Source: Anaerobaca sp035448545 (GTDB taxonomy: Bacteria > Planctomycetota > Phycisphaerae > Sedimentisphaerales > Anaerobacaceae). From it: a DNA stretch of 64,000 nucleotides. The notes under the pieces were generated by a model. It searched no databases, was not told where the DNA came from, and saw nothing but the letters and a program-made list of their open reading frames with translations. The translations under genes were made by a program, and so were the position numbers. The stretch's first letter is position 1; every line of letters starts with the position of its first letter. Shown here in pieces: positions 8,547 through 15,308 of the stretch. The stretch covers positions 1 to 64,000 of the forward strand of contig DAOTJE010000008.1 of the NCBI GenBank assembly GCA_035448545.1, given 5' to 3'.

Positions 8547-9662
8547 ATGAAACCGGAATCCAACACCATGCCATCGTCATCATCGCGCCGGGGGAGACCC
8601 CAGGGTCACGGTCGTCCGGACCGCATAGCACCCCCGGCTTCTCTCCTCGATGGAAGTGCTATGACTTGCGACGGGAACACTCCGCGACTGCCTGATCCCA
8701 AAGAACAACCAGTTCAGTGGCTGCACCAGTTTGCCGAAGCGCTGGACGACATCGCGGTGAGGGCGGACAAGGTACATGAACTGGTCCTGGACGACTCCGT
8801 TTTAGAGCGATTCAGGCAGGCGGACAGGTTGTTCTACGAGAAGCTGAAAGCCTGGTGGAAGGCAAACAACGCCTACGAGGCCGCGCTCGAACCGTTTGTC
8901 GAGAAGGTCTATGACTGCGATAGCGAACTTCGCCGATGCGCAGCGCAGATGGCGAGACTTCACAAGCAAGGCTTGCACACATCGCCCGAATATCAGCATC
9001 TGGAAGAGGACAAGAGAGGCTGGATCAAGAAGAAGGCCAAGGCCGACAAGGAATTGGAGAAAGCCAAAGCTAAGGCTGAACTCCAAGCCCCTGGGCCTTG
9101 TCCCACGACCTGGCTGGAACTGCCCCCTCATAGTCGCATGGCCCCCAATAAGCGAGACCTCATGGAGCACATGTTCCCAGACGATGGGCCGGCGATGACA
9201 GAGGAGGCGGCGCGGCTGCGAGCCTATGTCCTCCTGACCATTCTCCACGATCATGCGCTCAAGGGCGGAGTGGTCCCCATCGCTGGGAACGATATCTGGC
9301 CAAGAGACGACGAAGACGTGCCGGGGGATTTCGCAGGGATACAGTGGAAGAGCATGCAGAGTGATCCGTACGCATGGTATCCCGCACTGGACGTGGCACT
9401 GGCGACCGTCGAAAAAGACCTGTCAAACAAACCGCCAATGGGAGCGACCGCTGCCTTGATCTACGAGAAGCTTCTCCAGTTGCCCAAGCACCGGGGTATG
9501 GATACGACCGCACTGCTGAACTGGCTCTCCGATGCCCAAGCAGCCAATGCCGAAGGCCGTGATCTTGTGTTCATTGATGAGGGGACGCTGCGGGGACATC
9601 TGAAACAGATCAAGCCATATGGGCTCAAGAATGCCCCAAGGATCGGCTACTACATCCGGTAG
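8547..9662 (+). CDS. Hypothetical element protein with central coiled coil
   Basis: I do not recognise this 371-residue protein. The N-terminal 60 residues are serine, arginine and proline rich. Residues about 90-200 are strongly helical and end in a charged coiled-coil segment (KKKAKADKELEKAKAKAEL). The C-terminal half is a compact alpha/beta-like region containing WPRDDEDVPGDFAGIQW and ending NAPRIGYYIR. Start choice is uncertain: ATG at 8547, at 8568 or at 8661 (the last has a weak GGAAG) are all possible. It is the first gene of the element, and its position before the replication genes hints at a structural or replication accessory role, but this is a guess. Confidence 0.6.
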   Translation: MKPESNTMPSSSSRRGRPQGHGRPDRIAPPASLLDGSAMTCDGNTPRLPDPKEQPVQWLHQFAEALDDIAVRADKVHELVLDDSVLERFRQADRLFYEKLKAWWKANNAYEAALEPFVEKVYDCDSELRRCAAQMARLHKQGLHTSPEYQHLEEDKRGWIKKKAKADKELEKAKAKAELQAPGPCPTTWLELPPHSRMAPNKRDLMEHMFPDDGPAMTEEAARLRAYVLLTILHDHALKGGVVPIAGNDIWPRDDEDVPGDFAGIQWKSMQSDPYAWYPALDVALATVEKDLSNKPPMGATAALIYEKLLQLPKHRGMDTTALLNWLSDAQAANAEGRDLVFIDEGTLRGHLKQIKPYGLKNAPRIGYYIR

Positions 9663-9674
9663 AGCTTTCTAATC

Positions 9675-9694
9675 ATAACCACGTTATAACCACG
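9675..9694 (+). repeat. Tandem ATAACCACG repeats, candidate operator
   Basis: ATAACCACG occurs at 9675-9683 and again at 9686-9694. The 11-base periodicity puts both copies on the same face of the helix. The pair sits 45 bases before the HTH gene at 9740, where an excisionase-like protein could bind to regulate itself. Confidence 0.4.
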
Positions 9695-9739
9695 GTATGC
9701 GCCCTGCGATTCCGACGGCTACCATGTTCAAATGGCCGT

Positions 9740-9991
9740 ATGGAAACCGCAAAGAACACCACAACACTTGTACCTCTCGGGGTGATGGCACGCCTCCTGC
9801 ACGTGCCGTCGCGATGGCTCCGGGCCGAGGTCGCGGCTGGTCGGATTCCAGCATTGCAGGCAGACAACCGGCTCGTCTTCCGTCCGGACATCGTCCTGCC
9901 TATCGTTGCTGAGCGAGCAAAAAGCGAAGCTGACAGCGCAGAGGAGACATCGCCGACGGCGGACGGATCGGCGAGCAGGGGGCAGCCATGA
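9740..9991 (+). CDS. Excisionase-like helix-turn-helix protein
   Basis: An 83-residue protein whose first 55 residues match the short HTH_17/excisionase pattern: LVPLGVMARLLHVPSRWL, then AEVAAGRIPALQADNRLVF with the typical turn-and-wing spacing, and RPDIV at the end. Such proteins bind attachment sites and direct excision or control replication genes. The C-terminal 25 residues look disordered. Its stop overlaps the start of the primase-helicase gene (ATGA, 9988-9991), so the two are translationally coupled. There is no obvious Shine-Dalgarno. Confidence 0.72.
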   Translation: METAKNTTTLVPLGVMARLLHVPSRWLRAEVAAGRIPALQADNRLVFRPDIVLPIVAERAKSEADSAEETSPTADGSASRGQP

Positions 9992-11883
9992 CGACGCTCG
10001 CGAGGTCTGTGCCAACTTCGCAGGAAGCGGCAGCTCTGCGACTGTGCGACACCGCCATCAGCTATGGCGACATGTATTGGCGGGTGCTGCCCCTGTACGG
10101 CATCATCGACGGGCGGTGCACCTGCGGCAACCCTGACTGCACCTCGCCGGGCAAGCACCCACACGGTCACTTTGCCCCTCATGGAGTCAAGGACGCCAGC
10201 CTGGACGGCAACGAGATCTGTCGGTGGTTCGGCAACGGCGAAGTATTGAATGTCGGCGTTGCGACCGGCCCGGAGAGCGGGATTGTCGTCCTGGACGTGG
10301 ATAAACGGCACGGCGGCGTGGAGTCCCTGAAGGGTTTAGGTGACCTGCCCCGAACGGCCACGGTCAAGACTGGCGGTGGATGGCACTACTACTTCAAGTG
10401 CCCTGAGGGTGTGGACATCCGAAACAGCGCGGGCAAGTTGGGACCCGGCCTGGACGTCCGGGGGGCGGGGGGCTACGTGGTCGCGCCGCCGTCAATGCAC
10501 GCGTCGGGGGTCCCGTACAAATGGCTGGTTGACCCGCGTGGCGGACTGGCGGACCTGCCCCGGCCTATCCTGGACCGCCTGACCCAGCGACCCAAAGCGG
10601 CGACCCCGGTGGGCGACACGATCCCCGTAGGCAGCCGCGACACCACCTTGACCAGTCTCGCCGGCTCGATGCGCCGGCGCGGCATGACCGAAGCGGGGAT
10701 TCTGGCGGCGCTGCGAATCGAGAACGGTCGATGCGAAGAACCCTTGCCGGACGGAGACCTACAACGCATTGCGCGGAGTATCGGCACGCGACCAGCGGGA
10801 GAGACCAACGTAGAGATGGCACGGCCCCCCATCACCGTGGTGGACGCGGCAACATGGCTGACAACCGAGCCCCCTGCGTCTGACCAAATCCTTACGGACA
10901 CATTCGACGCGGGCGACAAGGTCGCGCTGATCGGTCCGAGCAAGATGCGCAAGAGCTTTTTCCTGCTTCAAGGCACGTTGTCGATCGCTTCTGGGCGCGA
11001 CTTCCTCGGCTGGTCAGTGCCGAAACCACGGCGGGTGTTTCTTGTCCAGTTTGAGATTCAGCAGCACCACTTCCATCGGCGGGTGCGGCGGATGGCGGCG
11101 GCGCTCGAGCTGACACCGGAGATTCTTGAAGATCGGTTTCAGATCGTCAACGGTCGCGGGCTGGCGCTGTCCGGTGCGGCTGGGATTGAGGCGGTCAAGC
11201 AGGCGGTCCTGCCGTTTTCCCCGGACCTGATTTGCATCGACCCCTTGTACAAGATCAGCACGGGGGCAGAGAACGCTGCTGAAGACATGAAAACCGTGTT
11301 GGGGCTGTTCGATCAACTGGCGGAGCAAACGGGGGCAGCGGTATTGTACGTCCACCACGATGCGAAAGGGTTCTCAGGGGATCGGGACATCCGGGATCGT
11401 GGATCGGGCAGCGGGGTACTGGGGAGAGACTACGATGCCTGCTTTACCTTGACGCCACACGCCACAGAGGACGACGCCGTTGTCGTGGAGACCCTGCTGA
11501 GGAACTACAGGCCACAGGAAGCGTGCACCATCGGATGGGTGAACGACCTGAACGGGGGCTACTGCTTCGGCCCCCGCCCGGATCTGGCCGCCACCAAGAA
11601 GACATCAACCAACGCCAAGGCACGAGATATAGTGACAGACGAGGCGTGTCACGCGGTGGCTATTGAACTGCTGAGGGACGCCGCGATGGAGATAGGGGAC
11701 TTCAAGCAGGCAATTCGCGAGAAGACCGGACTTGGCCGTAACCGAACAGACGAGTTTGTCCGGCGGGCGCTGAAACAGCCTGAGTGCCCCTTTGACATCT
11801 ACGAAACGCGGGGACGAGGACGGCATCGGAAGTTGGTCGGTCTACCGGAACAAATAGCCAAGCTGCGGGAGTGCGGTCAATGA
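9988..11883 (+). CDS. Primase-polymerase (AEP) fused to RepA-like helicase
   Basis: A 631-residue replication protein typical of integrated elements and phages. Residues about 25-210 form a bifunctional primase/polymerase domain: a cysteine-histidine segment CTCGNPDCTSPGKHPHGH, the catalytic DVD in GIVVLDVDKRHGG, and GPGLDVRGAGGYVVAPPS. A linker primase-C region follows. From about residue 290 there is a RecA-fold ATPase of the AAA_25/RepA type with P-loop GPSKMRKSFF, Walker B-like PDLICIDPLY and a sensor ALYVHHDA-type strand (AVLYVHHDAKG). The P-loop has Arg where Gly is canonical. It probably initiates and primes replication of the excised element; the iteron-like repeats upstream fit that. 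Confidence 0.88.
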   Translation: MTTLARSVPTSQEAAALRLCDTAISYGDMYWRVLPLYGIIDGRCTCGNPDCTSPGKHPHGHFAPHGVKDASLDGNEICRWFGNGEVLNVGVATGPESGIVVLDVDKRHGGVESLKGLGDLPRTATVKTGGGWHYYFKCPEGVDIRNSAGKLGPGLDVRGAGGYVVAPPSMHASGVPYKWLVDPRGGLADLPRPILDRLTQRPKAATPVGDTIPVGSRDTTLTSLAGSMRRRGMTEAGILAALRIENGRCEEPLPDGDLQRIARSIGTRPAGETNVEMARPPITVVDAATWLTTEPPASDQILTDTFDAGDKVALIGPSKMRKSFFLLQGTLSIASGRDFLGWSVPKPRRVFLVQFEIQQHHFHRRVRRMAAALELTPEILEDRFQIVNGRGLALSGAAGIEAVKQAVLPFSPDLICIDPLYKISTGAENAAEDMKTVLGLFDQLAEQTGAAVLYVHHDAKGFSGDRDIRDRGSGSGVLGRDYDACFTLTPHATEDDAVVVETLLRNYRPQEACTIGWVNDLNGGYCFGPRPDLAATKKTSTNAKARDIVTDEACHAVAIELLRDAAMEIGDFKQAIREKTGLGRNRTDEFVRRALKQPECPFDIYETRGRGRHRKLVGLPEQIAKLRECGQ

Positions 11884-12149
11884 TGCTGCAAGCACATGTC
11901 TTAGAGTTCCCGTTAGAGTTCCCGGCAGGCGGGAGTTCTAAGAAGATAGACTCCCCGCCTACTTATAGGCGGGGGGTCTATTCTAACTGTATCGCACGCA
12001 AAAAGGGGTCGGGAGTTCTAAAAAGCCAAATGACTCGACCCGCGAACCAAGCAAACGCCCCAACTGGCAAACCCGCCCAAGGGCCATCCGGCCCTATCGG
12101 GCTGTGGCCTGCCACATGGGTGGCAGGCAACTGAGAAAGGAGCACACTA
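11884..12149 (+). other. Structured non-coding stretch with direct repeats and strong hairpins
   Basis: TTAGAGTTCCCG is repeated in tandem at 11901-11912 and 11913-11924. A 16-base unit CGGGAGTTCTAAGAAG at 11930-11945 recurs with one change at 12010-12025. Between these copies lies a 15-base-pair hairpin (11947-11980, arms TAGACTCCCCGCCTA and TAGGCGGGGGGTCTA, loop CTTA). Further down, a perfect 9-base-pair hairpin GCCTGCCAC-ATGG-GTGGCAGGC spans 12107-12128. A frame here overlaps the helicase stop but follows the hairpins rather than codon bias, so I treat it as non-coding. Confidence 0.6.
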
Positions 12150-12446
12150 ATGAGGAAGCCTGGATTCACTATTGAACAACATCGAGAGGTTGGCCGCGAG
12201 CTTCGGAGGATGCAGCAGTCGCTGGTGTACTTGGAGGTCGCGCTGTCGAGGTCCTACGGAAAGAGCAAGGTCATCTGCCACCAGACGCATCAGGCCGTGA
12301 AGGTCCTCGCTGCTCTGCGCTCGAAGCTCGATAACGTCGTCTGTCGAGAGCATCCCACGGACGACAGTGTCCTTCGATGCTACTATGGCCGTGGCCAGGA
12401 CGAGGACAAGCCCACCTTGCAGAGGTTATTTGAGGAGACGGACTGA
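12150..12446 (+). CDS. Small hypothetical element protein
   Basis: A 98-residue protein of unknown family. It is mostly helical, with a first helix GFTIEQHREVGRELRRMQQS and a second around ICHQTHQAVKVLAALRSKLD. It ends in an acidic tail. A clear AAAGGAG is placed 10 bases before the ATG, which supports real translation. It lies inside the integrated element between the helicase gene and the regulatory genes. No catalytic motif is visible; a DNA-binding or accessory role is possible but not shown. Confidence 0.6.
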   Translation: MRKPGFTIEQHREVGRELRRMQQSLVYLEVALSRSYGKSKVICHQTHQAVKVLAALRSKLDNVVCREHPTDDSVLRCYYGRGQDEDKPTLQRLFEETD

Positions 12447-12552
12447 CGAGGGTGGGCGGACCGGACGACAGCGCGAACACTTCTATGACCTGTGTTCGGT
12501 CCTGGATTCCGAGCAACATGAATGCGCATCTTTGCAGTAGAGGTTTTGCGAC

Positions 12553-12834
12553 ATGACGGAGCAACAAGTAGCCGACACTGGGATCATAAAGGAGCTGGGG
12601 GACCTCTCGCCCGACACGGTACTGTCTGAAGCGGCCCTGGCGACCATATTTGGCCGGCATCGAGTGTCTATCAAGCGCGCCGTCGAGCGCGGGGAGCTAC
12701 CGCCGAGTGTCCGGCTTTTCGGCGAGCCAGTATGGACCGTGCAGTCTCTACGTGACCACATGAACAGACGACTGGAGGCCGCCAAGAAGGAAGCCGAACA
12801 ACTTCAACGCAGAATTTCTCAGATATCTGCTTGA
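12553..12834 (+). CDS. Small helix-turn-helix DNA-binding protein
   Basis: A 93-residue protein whose middle, SEAALATIFGRHRVSIKRAVERG followed by PSVRLFGEPVWT, has the pattern of an AlpA/MerR-like HTH with wing. The C-terminus is a charged helix (RRLEAAKKEAEQLQRR) that could dimerise. AGAGG lies 9 bases before the ATG. It is likely a regulator or recombination directionality factor of the element. The -35 box of the next transcription unit overlaps its last codons. Confidence 0.62.
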   Translation: MTEQQVADTGIIKELGDLSPDTVLSEAALATIFGRHRVSIKRAVERGELPPSVRLFGEPVWTVQSLRDHMNRRLEAAKKEAEQLQRRISQISA

Positions 12835-12859
12835 CTTTGGTGTATACGAAAAGTATATT
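12831..12859 (+). promoter_or_regulatory. Strong sigma-70 promoter with embedded operator
   Basis: TTGACT at 12831-12836 and TATATT at 12854-12859 are separated by exactly 17 bases. The spacer and -10 contain an inverted repeat TATAC-GAAAA-GTATA, an operator-like site. The predicted start site falls on or next to the ATG at 12866, so the transcript should be leaderless. Confidence 0.7.
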
Positions 12860-12865
12860 GCCAGC

Positions 12866-13045
12866 ATGGCAAAGGGAAAGAAGAAAATGGGCCGACCCCC
12901 GAAGAAGATGAAGGACCGACGCAGCAAGCCCGTGGCGCTACGTGTAACACCTGACGACCACAGGCAGCTTATGAAGGATGCGAAAGCCGCTGGGCTGTCT
13001 ATATCGGGATATCTTCTGGAGTGTTGGCAGAAGGTGAGGCAGTAG
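12866..13045 (+). CDS. Ribbon-helix-helix (CopG-like) repressor, probably leaderless
   Basis: A 59-residue basic protein. After a lysine-rich tail (MAKGKKKMGRPPKKMKD) come KPVALRVTPDDHRQL, a beta strand entering the first helix, and then AAGLSISGYLLECW. This is the ribbon-helix-helix fold of CopG/MetJ-type repressors and of some excision regulators. No Shine-Dalgarno is present, and the promoter places the transcript 5' end at the ATG. It ends 1 base before the integrase gene, so the two are one operon, and the inverted repeat inside the promoter is the natural target for autorepression. Confidence 0.75.
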   Translation: MAKGKKKMGRPPKKMKDRRSKPVALRVTPDDHRQLMKDAKAAGLSISGYLLECWQKVRQ

Positions 13046-13046
13046 T

Positions 13047-14333
13047 ATGGCCGGAGTGAGGAAGAAACCGAGTTCGAGCGGACGGTATCAGGGCTTCTTC
13101 ATCGACGAGACGGGGAAGAAGAAATACTTCACGGGTTCAATGAAGCGGTCCGAGACGCTCCGCATGGCGCGCAAGATGGAGGACGACTGCCGACAGGTGC
13201 GTCTGGGGTATCGCGAGCCACGGCAGGCGCACGCCAAGTACAGGGACCGCTCCTACCCGGAGACGGTCACTGAATACCTGGCTTGGGGCCGATGTCAAGG
13301 CGGGCGAAAGGGCCGGCCCTGGGCCGAGTCCCACGCCGAGCGGAAGGCGAACGATCTGCGGTTGTGGGGCGAAACGCTGGAACTCAAGACCCTGGGCGAC
13401 ATGGACGGTCTGCTGCCTCGCGTCGAGGCCGTACTCCAAGAAATGGCGGACCGTGGCCGGGCGGGCAAGTCGATCAAGAACAACGTCGAGGCGATCGTGA
13501 GCTTCTGCAACTGGGGCGTGATTCGCGGCTATCTTCGCGAAAACCCGCTGGCCAAGCTGGGCAGGATCGACATCACGCCGCGATCACGATACCGGGCGCT
13601 GACGATCGACGAGACCTGGAGGCTGTTGGAGGTCGTGCCGGACTATCTGCGCTACACCTACATCCTGGCCATGCTCAGCGGTCTGCGGGCGAACGAGCTG
13701 CGCAGCCTCACCCGGGCGCACCTGGACATCCGCAACAGCGGTCTGCGGCTTGAACCCTGCTGGACGAAGAACCGCGAGCCGGGCTTTCAGCCGCTCCCGC
13801 AGAAGTTCGTCAAGGAACTGGTCGAGTTCGCCGAGAGTGGGATTGTGCCGCAACTGTACCAGCAATTCGCCAGAACCCTTGTCGTTCCGCGCGATCCGCT
13901 GGTGTTCGTCAACACGCATCCGGCCCGCGAACTGGACGGCTTTCTCCGGGCCGCCGGCATCCCGAAGGAGACCCCCGAGGGCAAGGTCGCCTTCCATGCC
14001 TTGCGGACCTCGTTCGTCACGCTGACCTATGAGGCCGGGGCTACGCACAAGGAGGCCCAGGAACTCGCACGACACAAGACGCCGGGCCTGACCGCGAACG
14101 TCTATGGCCGAACCCGCAGCGAGCGGCTGGCCGGCATCGCCGAGAAGGTGGGGGAGGCGGTGCTTTCGGGCGGATTGGGTGCGCATATGGTGCACCCGGC
14201 GGAGAGGGATGTCACATCGCAAATCGTTAAGTACCAGCCGCAACAAGCACTTAGAGCAACAGGAACAGATTGGAGGCGGGGGGATTCGAACCCCCGTCCC
14301 GAGATGTTTCAAGCCAAGCGTCTCCATGCGTAG
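13047..14333 (+). CDS. int: Tyrosine recombinase (integrase) running into ssrA
   Basis: Site-specific recombinase of the phage/ICE type, 428 residues. An N-terminal DNA-binding and core-binding region is followed by the catalytic domain with Arg in SGLRANELRSL, the H-x-x-R box in FHALRTSF, a second His in LARHKTPG and the nucleophilic Tyr in NVYGRT. After the catalytic tyrosine the frame continues about 75 residues. The last 20, including GDSNPRPEMFQ, are encoded by antisense of the tmRNA 3' end, so this tail arose from the attachment site and could change on excision. It is cotranscribed with the RHH gene. Confidence 0.92.
   Translation: MAGVRKKPSSSGRYQGFFIDETGKKKYFTGSMKRSETLRMARKMEDDCRQVRLGYREPRQAHAKYRDRSYPETVTEYLAWGRCQGGRKGRPWAESHAERKANDLRLWGETLELKTLGDMDGLLPRVEAVLQEMADRGRAGKSIKNNVEAIVSFCNWGVIRGYLRENPLAKLGRIDITPRSRYRALTIDETWRLLEVVPDYLRYTYILAMLSGLRANELRSLTRAHLDIRNSGLRLEPCWTKNREPGFQPLPQKFVKELVEFAESGIVPQLYQQFARTLVVPRDPLVFVNTHPARELDGFLRAAGIPKETPEGKVAFHALRTSFVTLTYEAGATHKEAQELARHKTPGLTANVYGRTRSERLAGIAEKVGEAVLSGGLGAHMVHPAERDVTSQIVKYQPQQALRATGTDWRRGDSNPRPEMFQAKRLHA
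14271..14333. other. Attachment-site region shared by ssrA 3' end and integrase C-terminus
   Basis: The T-arm and acceptor 3' half of tmRNA overlap antisense with the last codons of the integrase gene. Integration into this segment would restore a complete ssrA, as seen here. The exact crossover core cannot be defined without the second copy. Confidence 0.55.
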
Positions 14334-14624
14334 TCGTTCTTTTGGGATTTCGCCTCGCCCATCGCCGAGCGACAGGCTCTGGGATCGGCTATTCCGGTGC
14401 GATTTCGCCCTCGCGGCCCGGACATCCGAAAGGGCTAAGCCTGCTGATTGGCGCCCTTGCCAGGCTCACAGGCAAAGCCTGACAGGACGGGTGGCCTACT
14501 TAGGCCGCCATGCGCAACTGAGAGTTGCCATTTAACGTTTAGGTGCCGGATGATTAACCAGGCCAACCGGCGTCCTGGGCATGCAACTTGACCATCCGTC
14601 ATCCGGTCGAAGCCATTCGCCCCC
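14271..14624 (-). ncRNA. ssrA: Transfer-messenger RNA (tmRNA)
   Basis: Rescues stalled ribosomes by trans-translation. The 5' end GGGGGCGAATGGCTTCGACC and the 3' end GTTCGAATCCCCCCGCCTCC pair into the 7-base-pair acceptor stem (GGGGGCG with CGCCTCC, one G-U). The discriminator is A, and CCA is not encoded. The tag frame most likely reads GGC AAC TCT CAG TTG CGC ATG GCG GCC TAA, giving GNSQLRMAA after the charged alanine. Its stop lies in the loop of a GGCC/GGCC hairpin, as in other tmRNAs. Length is 354 bases. The 3' end serves as attachment site for the neighbouring integrase element. Confidence 0.93.
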
Positions 14625-14700
14625 ATATTCACTTATCCCGGAGAACCTGTGCGTCGCCTCCATTCTATCGGAATCTACGACACGATGCCAGCGCAAGTTC

Positions 14701-14925
14701 TCAGCGGCGGACGTAGACTTCGTAGAGGTAGTTGAGCCGCCTCTCGGTGGCCGGGGGCAGTTCGATCGTCCAGGTCAGCTTCGAGAGGCCGTTCATGCGG
14801 GCCAGACCCTTGGCCAGTCTCTCCTGCTTGGCGGCGGGATCGGTCGACCGGACCTCGCCCGGCTCGGCGGCGATGTCCCTCTCCTCGATGATCCGGATCA
14901 CCCTCCCGAATTTGTTCCTCAGCAC
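14701..14925 (-). pseudogene. C-terminal fragment, possibly of a DUF4139-type protein
   Basis: A 74-codon frame beginning with GTG, product starting VLRNKFGRVIRIIEERD and ending LPPATERRLNYLYEVYVRR. The closing pattern, LTWTIELPP followed by a YxYEVYVRR strand, resembles the C-terminal beta-sandwich of DUF4139 (mucoidy-inhibitor-like) proteins, which are several hundred residues long. Nothing upstream supplies the missing part. Instead an ATCTCG-rich inverted repeat follows directly. I regard it as a truncated remnant; the family assignment is tentative. Confidence 0.4.
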
Positions 14926-15308
14926 GCGGCCTTTGCACGAATCTCGGATCTCGAATCTCGTATCTCGAAGAGGGGTGCCCGCAGTCGCCAGACACGAGCG
15001 ACGAGATACGAGATACGAAACACGGGGCGTTGCCTCTCATGGAATTGACTTCTTTCCGCCTGAAAAATGACATCCCGCCCGTGTCAGCGGGACCGCCGCA
15101 CTTCATCCGGCGCAGATGCTATGATGCGGTTTCGTGTGAGCAAAGCAAAATGTTCGCAAAAAGGCGATGGACGCGCCAGGGGATTTTTCGCTATGGTCAC
15201 CTGATTGGCGGTTTGTAGTGGCGTCGTAAGACGCTACTTGCTGCCCCCTGTATGCCCTTACGGGCACACTGCGAACCGCGCGAACTGAGGCCTTGAGGAG
15301 AACGCGAC
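14926..15308. other. Intergenic region with repeats and hairpins
   Basis: No gene is supported here. It contains the ATCTCG-type inverted repeat (14955-15014) and two tetraloop hairpins with GTAA-type loops: 15217-15238 (AGTGGCGTC, GTAA, GACGCTACT) and 15253-15266 (TGCCC, TTAC, GGGCA). These may belong to dispersed palindromic repeats. Confidence 0.5.
14955..15014. repeat. Inverted repeat of ATCTCG units
   Basis: ATCTCGTATCTCG at 14955-14967 is perfectly inverted at 15002-15014 (CGAGATACGAGAT), with 34 bases between. Additional ATCTCG units extend the left arm back to 14941. This looks like a dispersed intergenic palindrome family. Confidence 0.6.

Larger units (their letters stand above)
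7791..14270 (+). mobile_element. Putative integrated element at the ssrA 3' end (left end not located)
   Basis: A plus-strand gene set with a mobile-element profile: excisionase-like HTH, primase-polymerase/helicase, small regulators and a tyrosine integrase. It ends exactly at the 3' terminus of the tmRNA gene, a classic integrase target. The right junction is the ssrA 3' end at 14271. I searched by eye for a second copy of the ssrA tail (GGATTCGAACCCCC on plus) to the left and did not find one within the window, so the left limit given here is only the edge of the gene-free zone. Confidence 0.55.

Noticed and set aside
11880..12134. A frame overlapping the helicase stop codon
   Set aside because: Its codons are dictated by hairpins and direct repeats; the translation is low complexity and lacks any family signature.
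14271..14300. A tRNA gene at the GGATTCGAACCCCC segment
   Set aside because: The segment is the T-arm of tmRNA; no anticodon arm lies within tRNA distance, and the tmRNA 5' end pairs with it.
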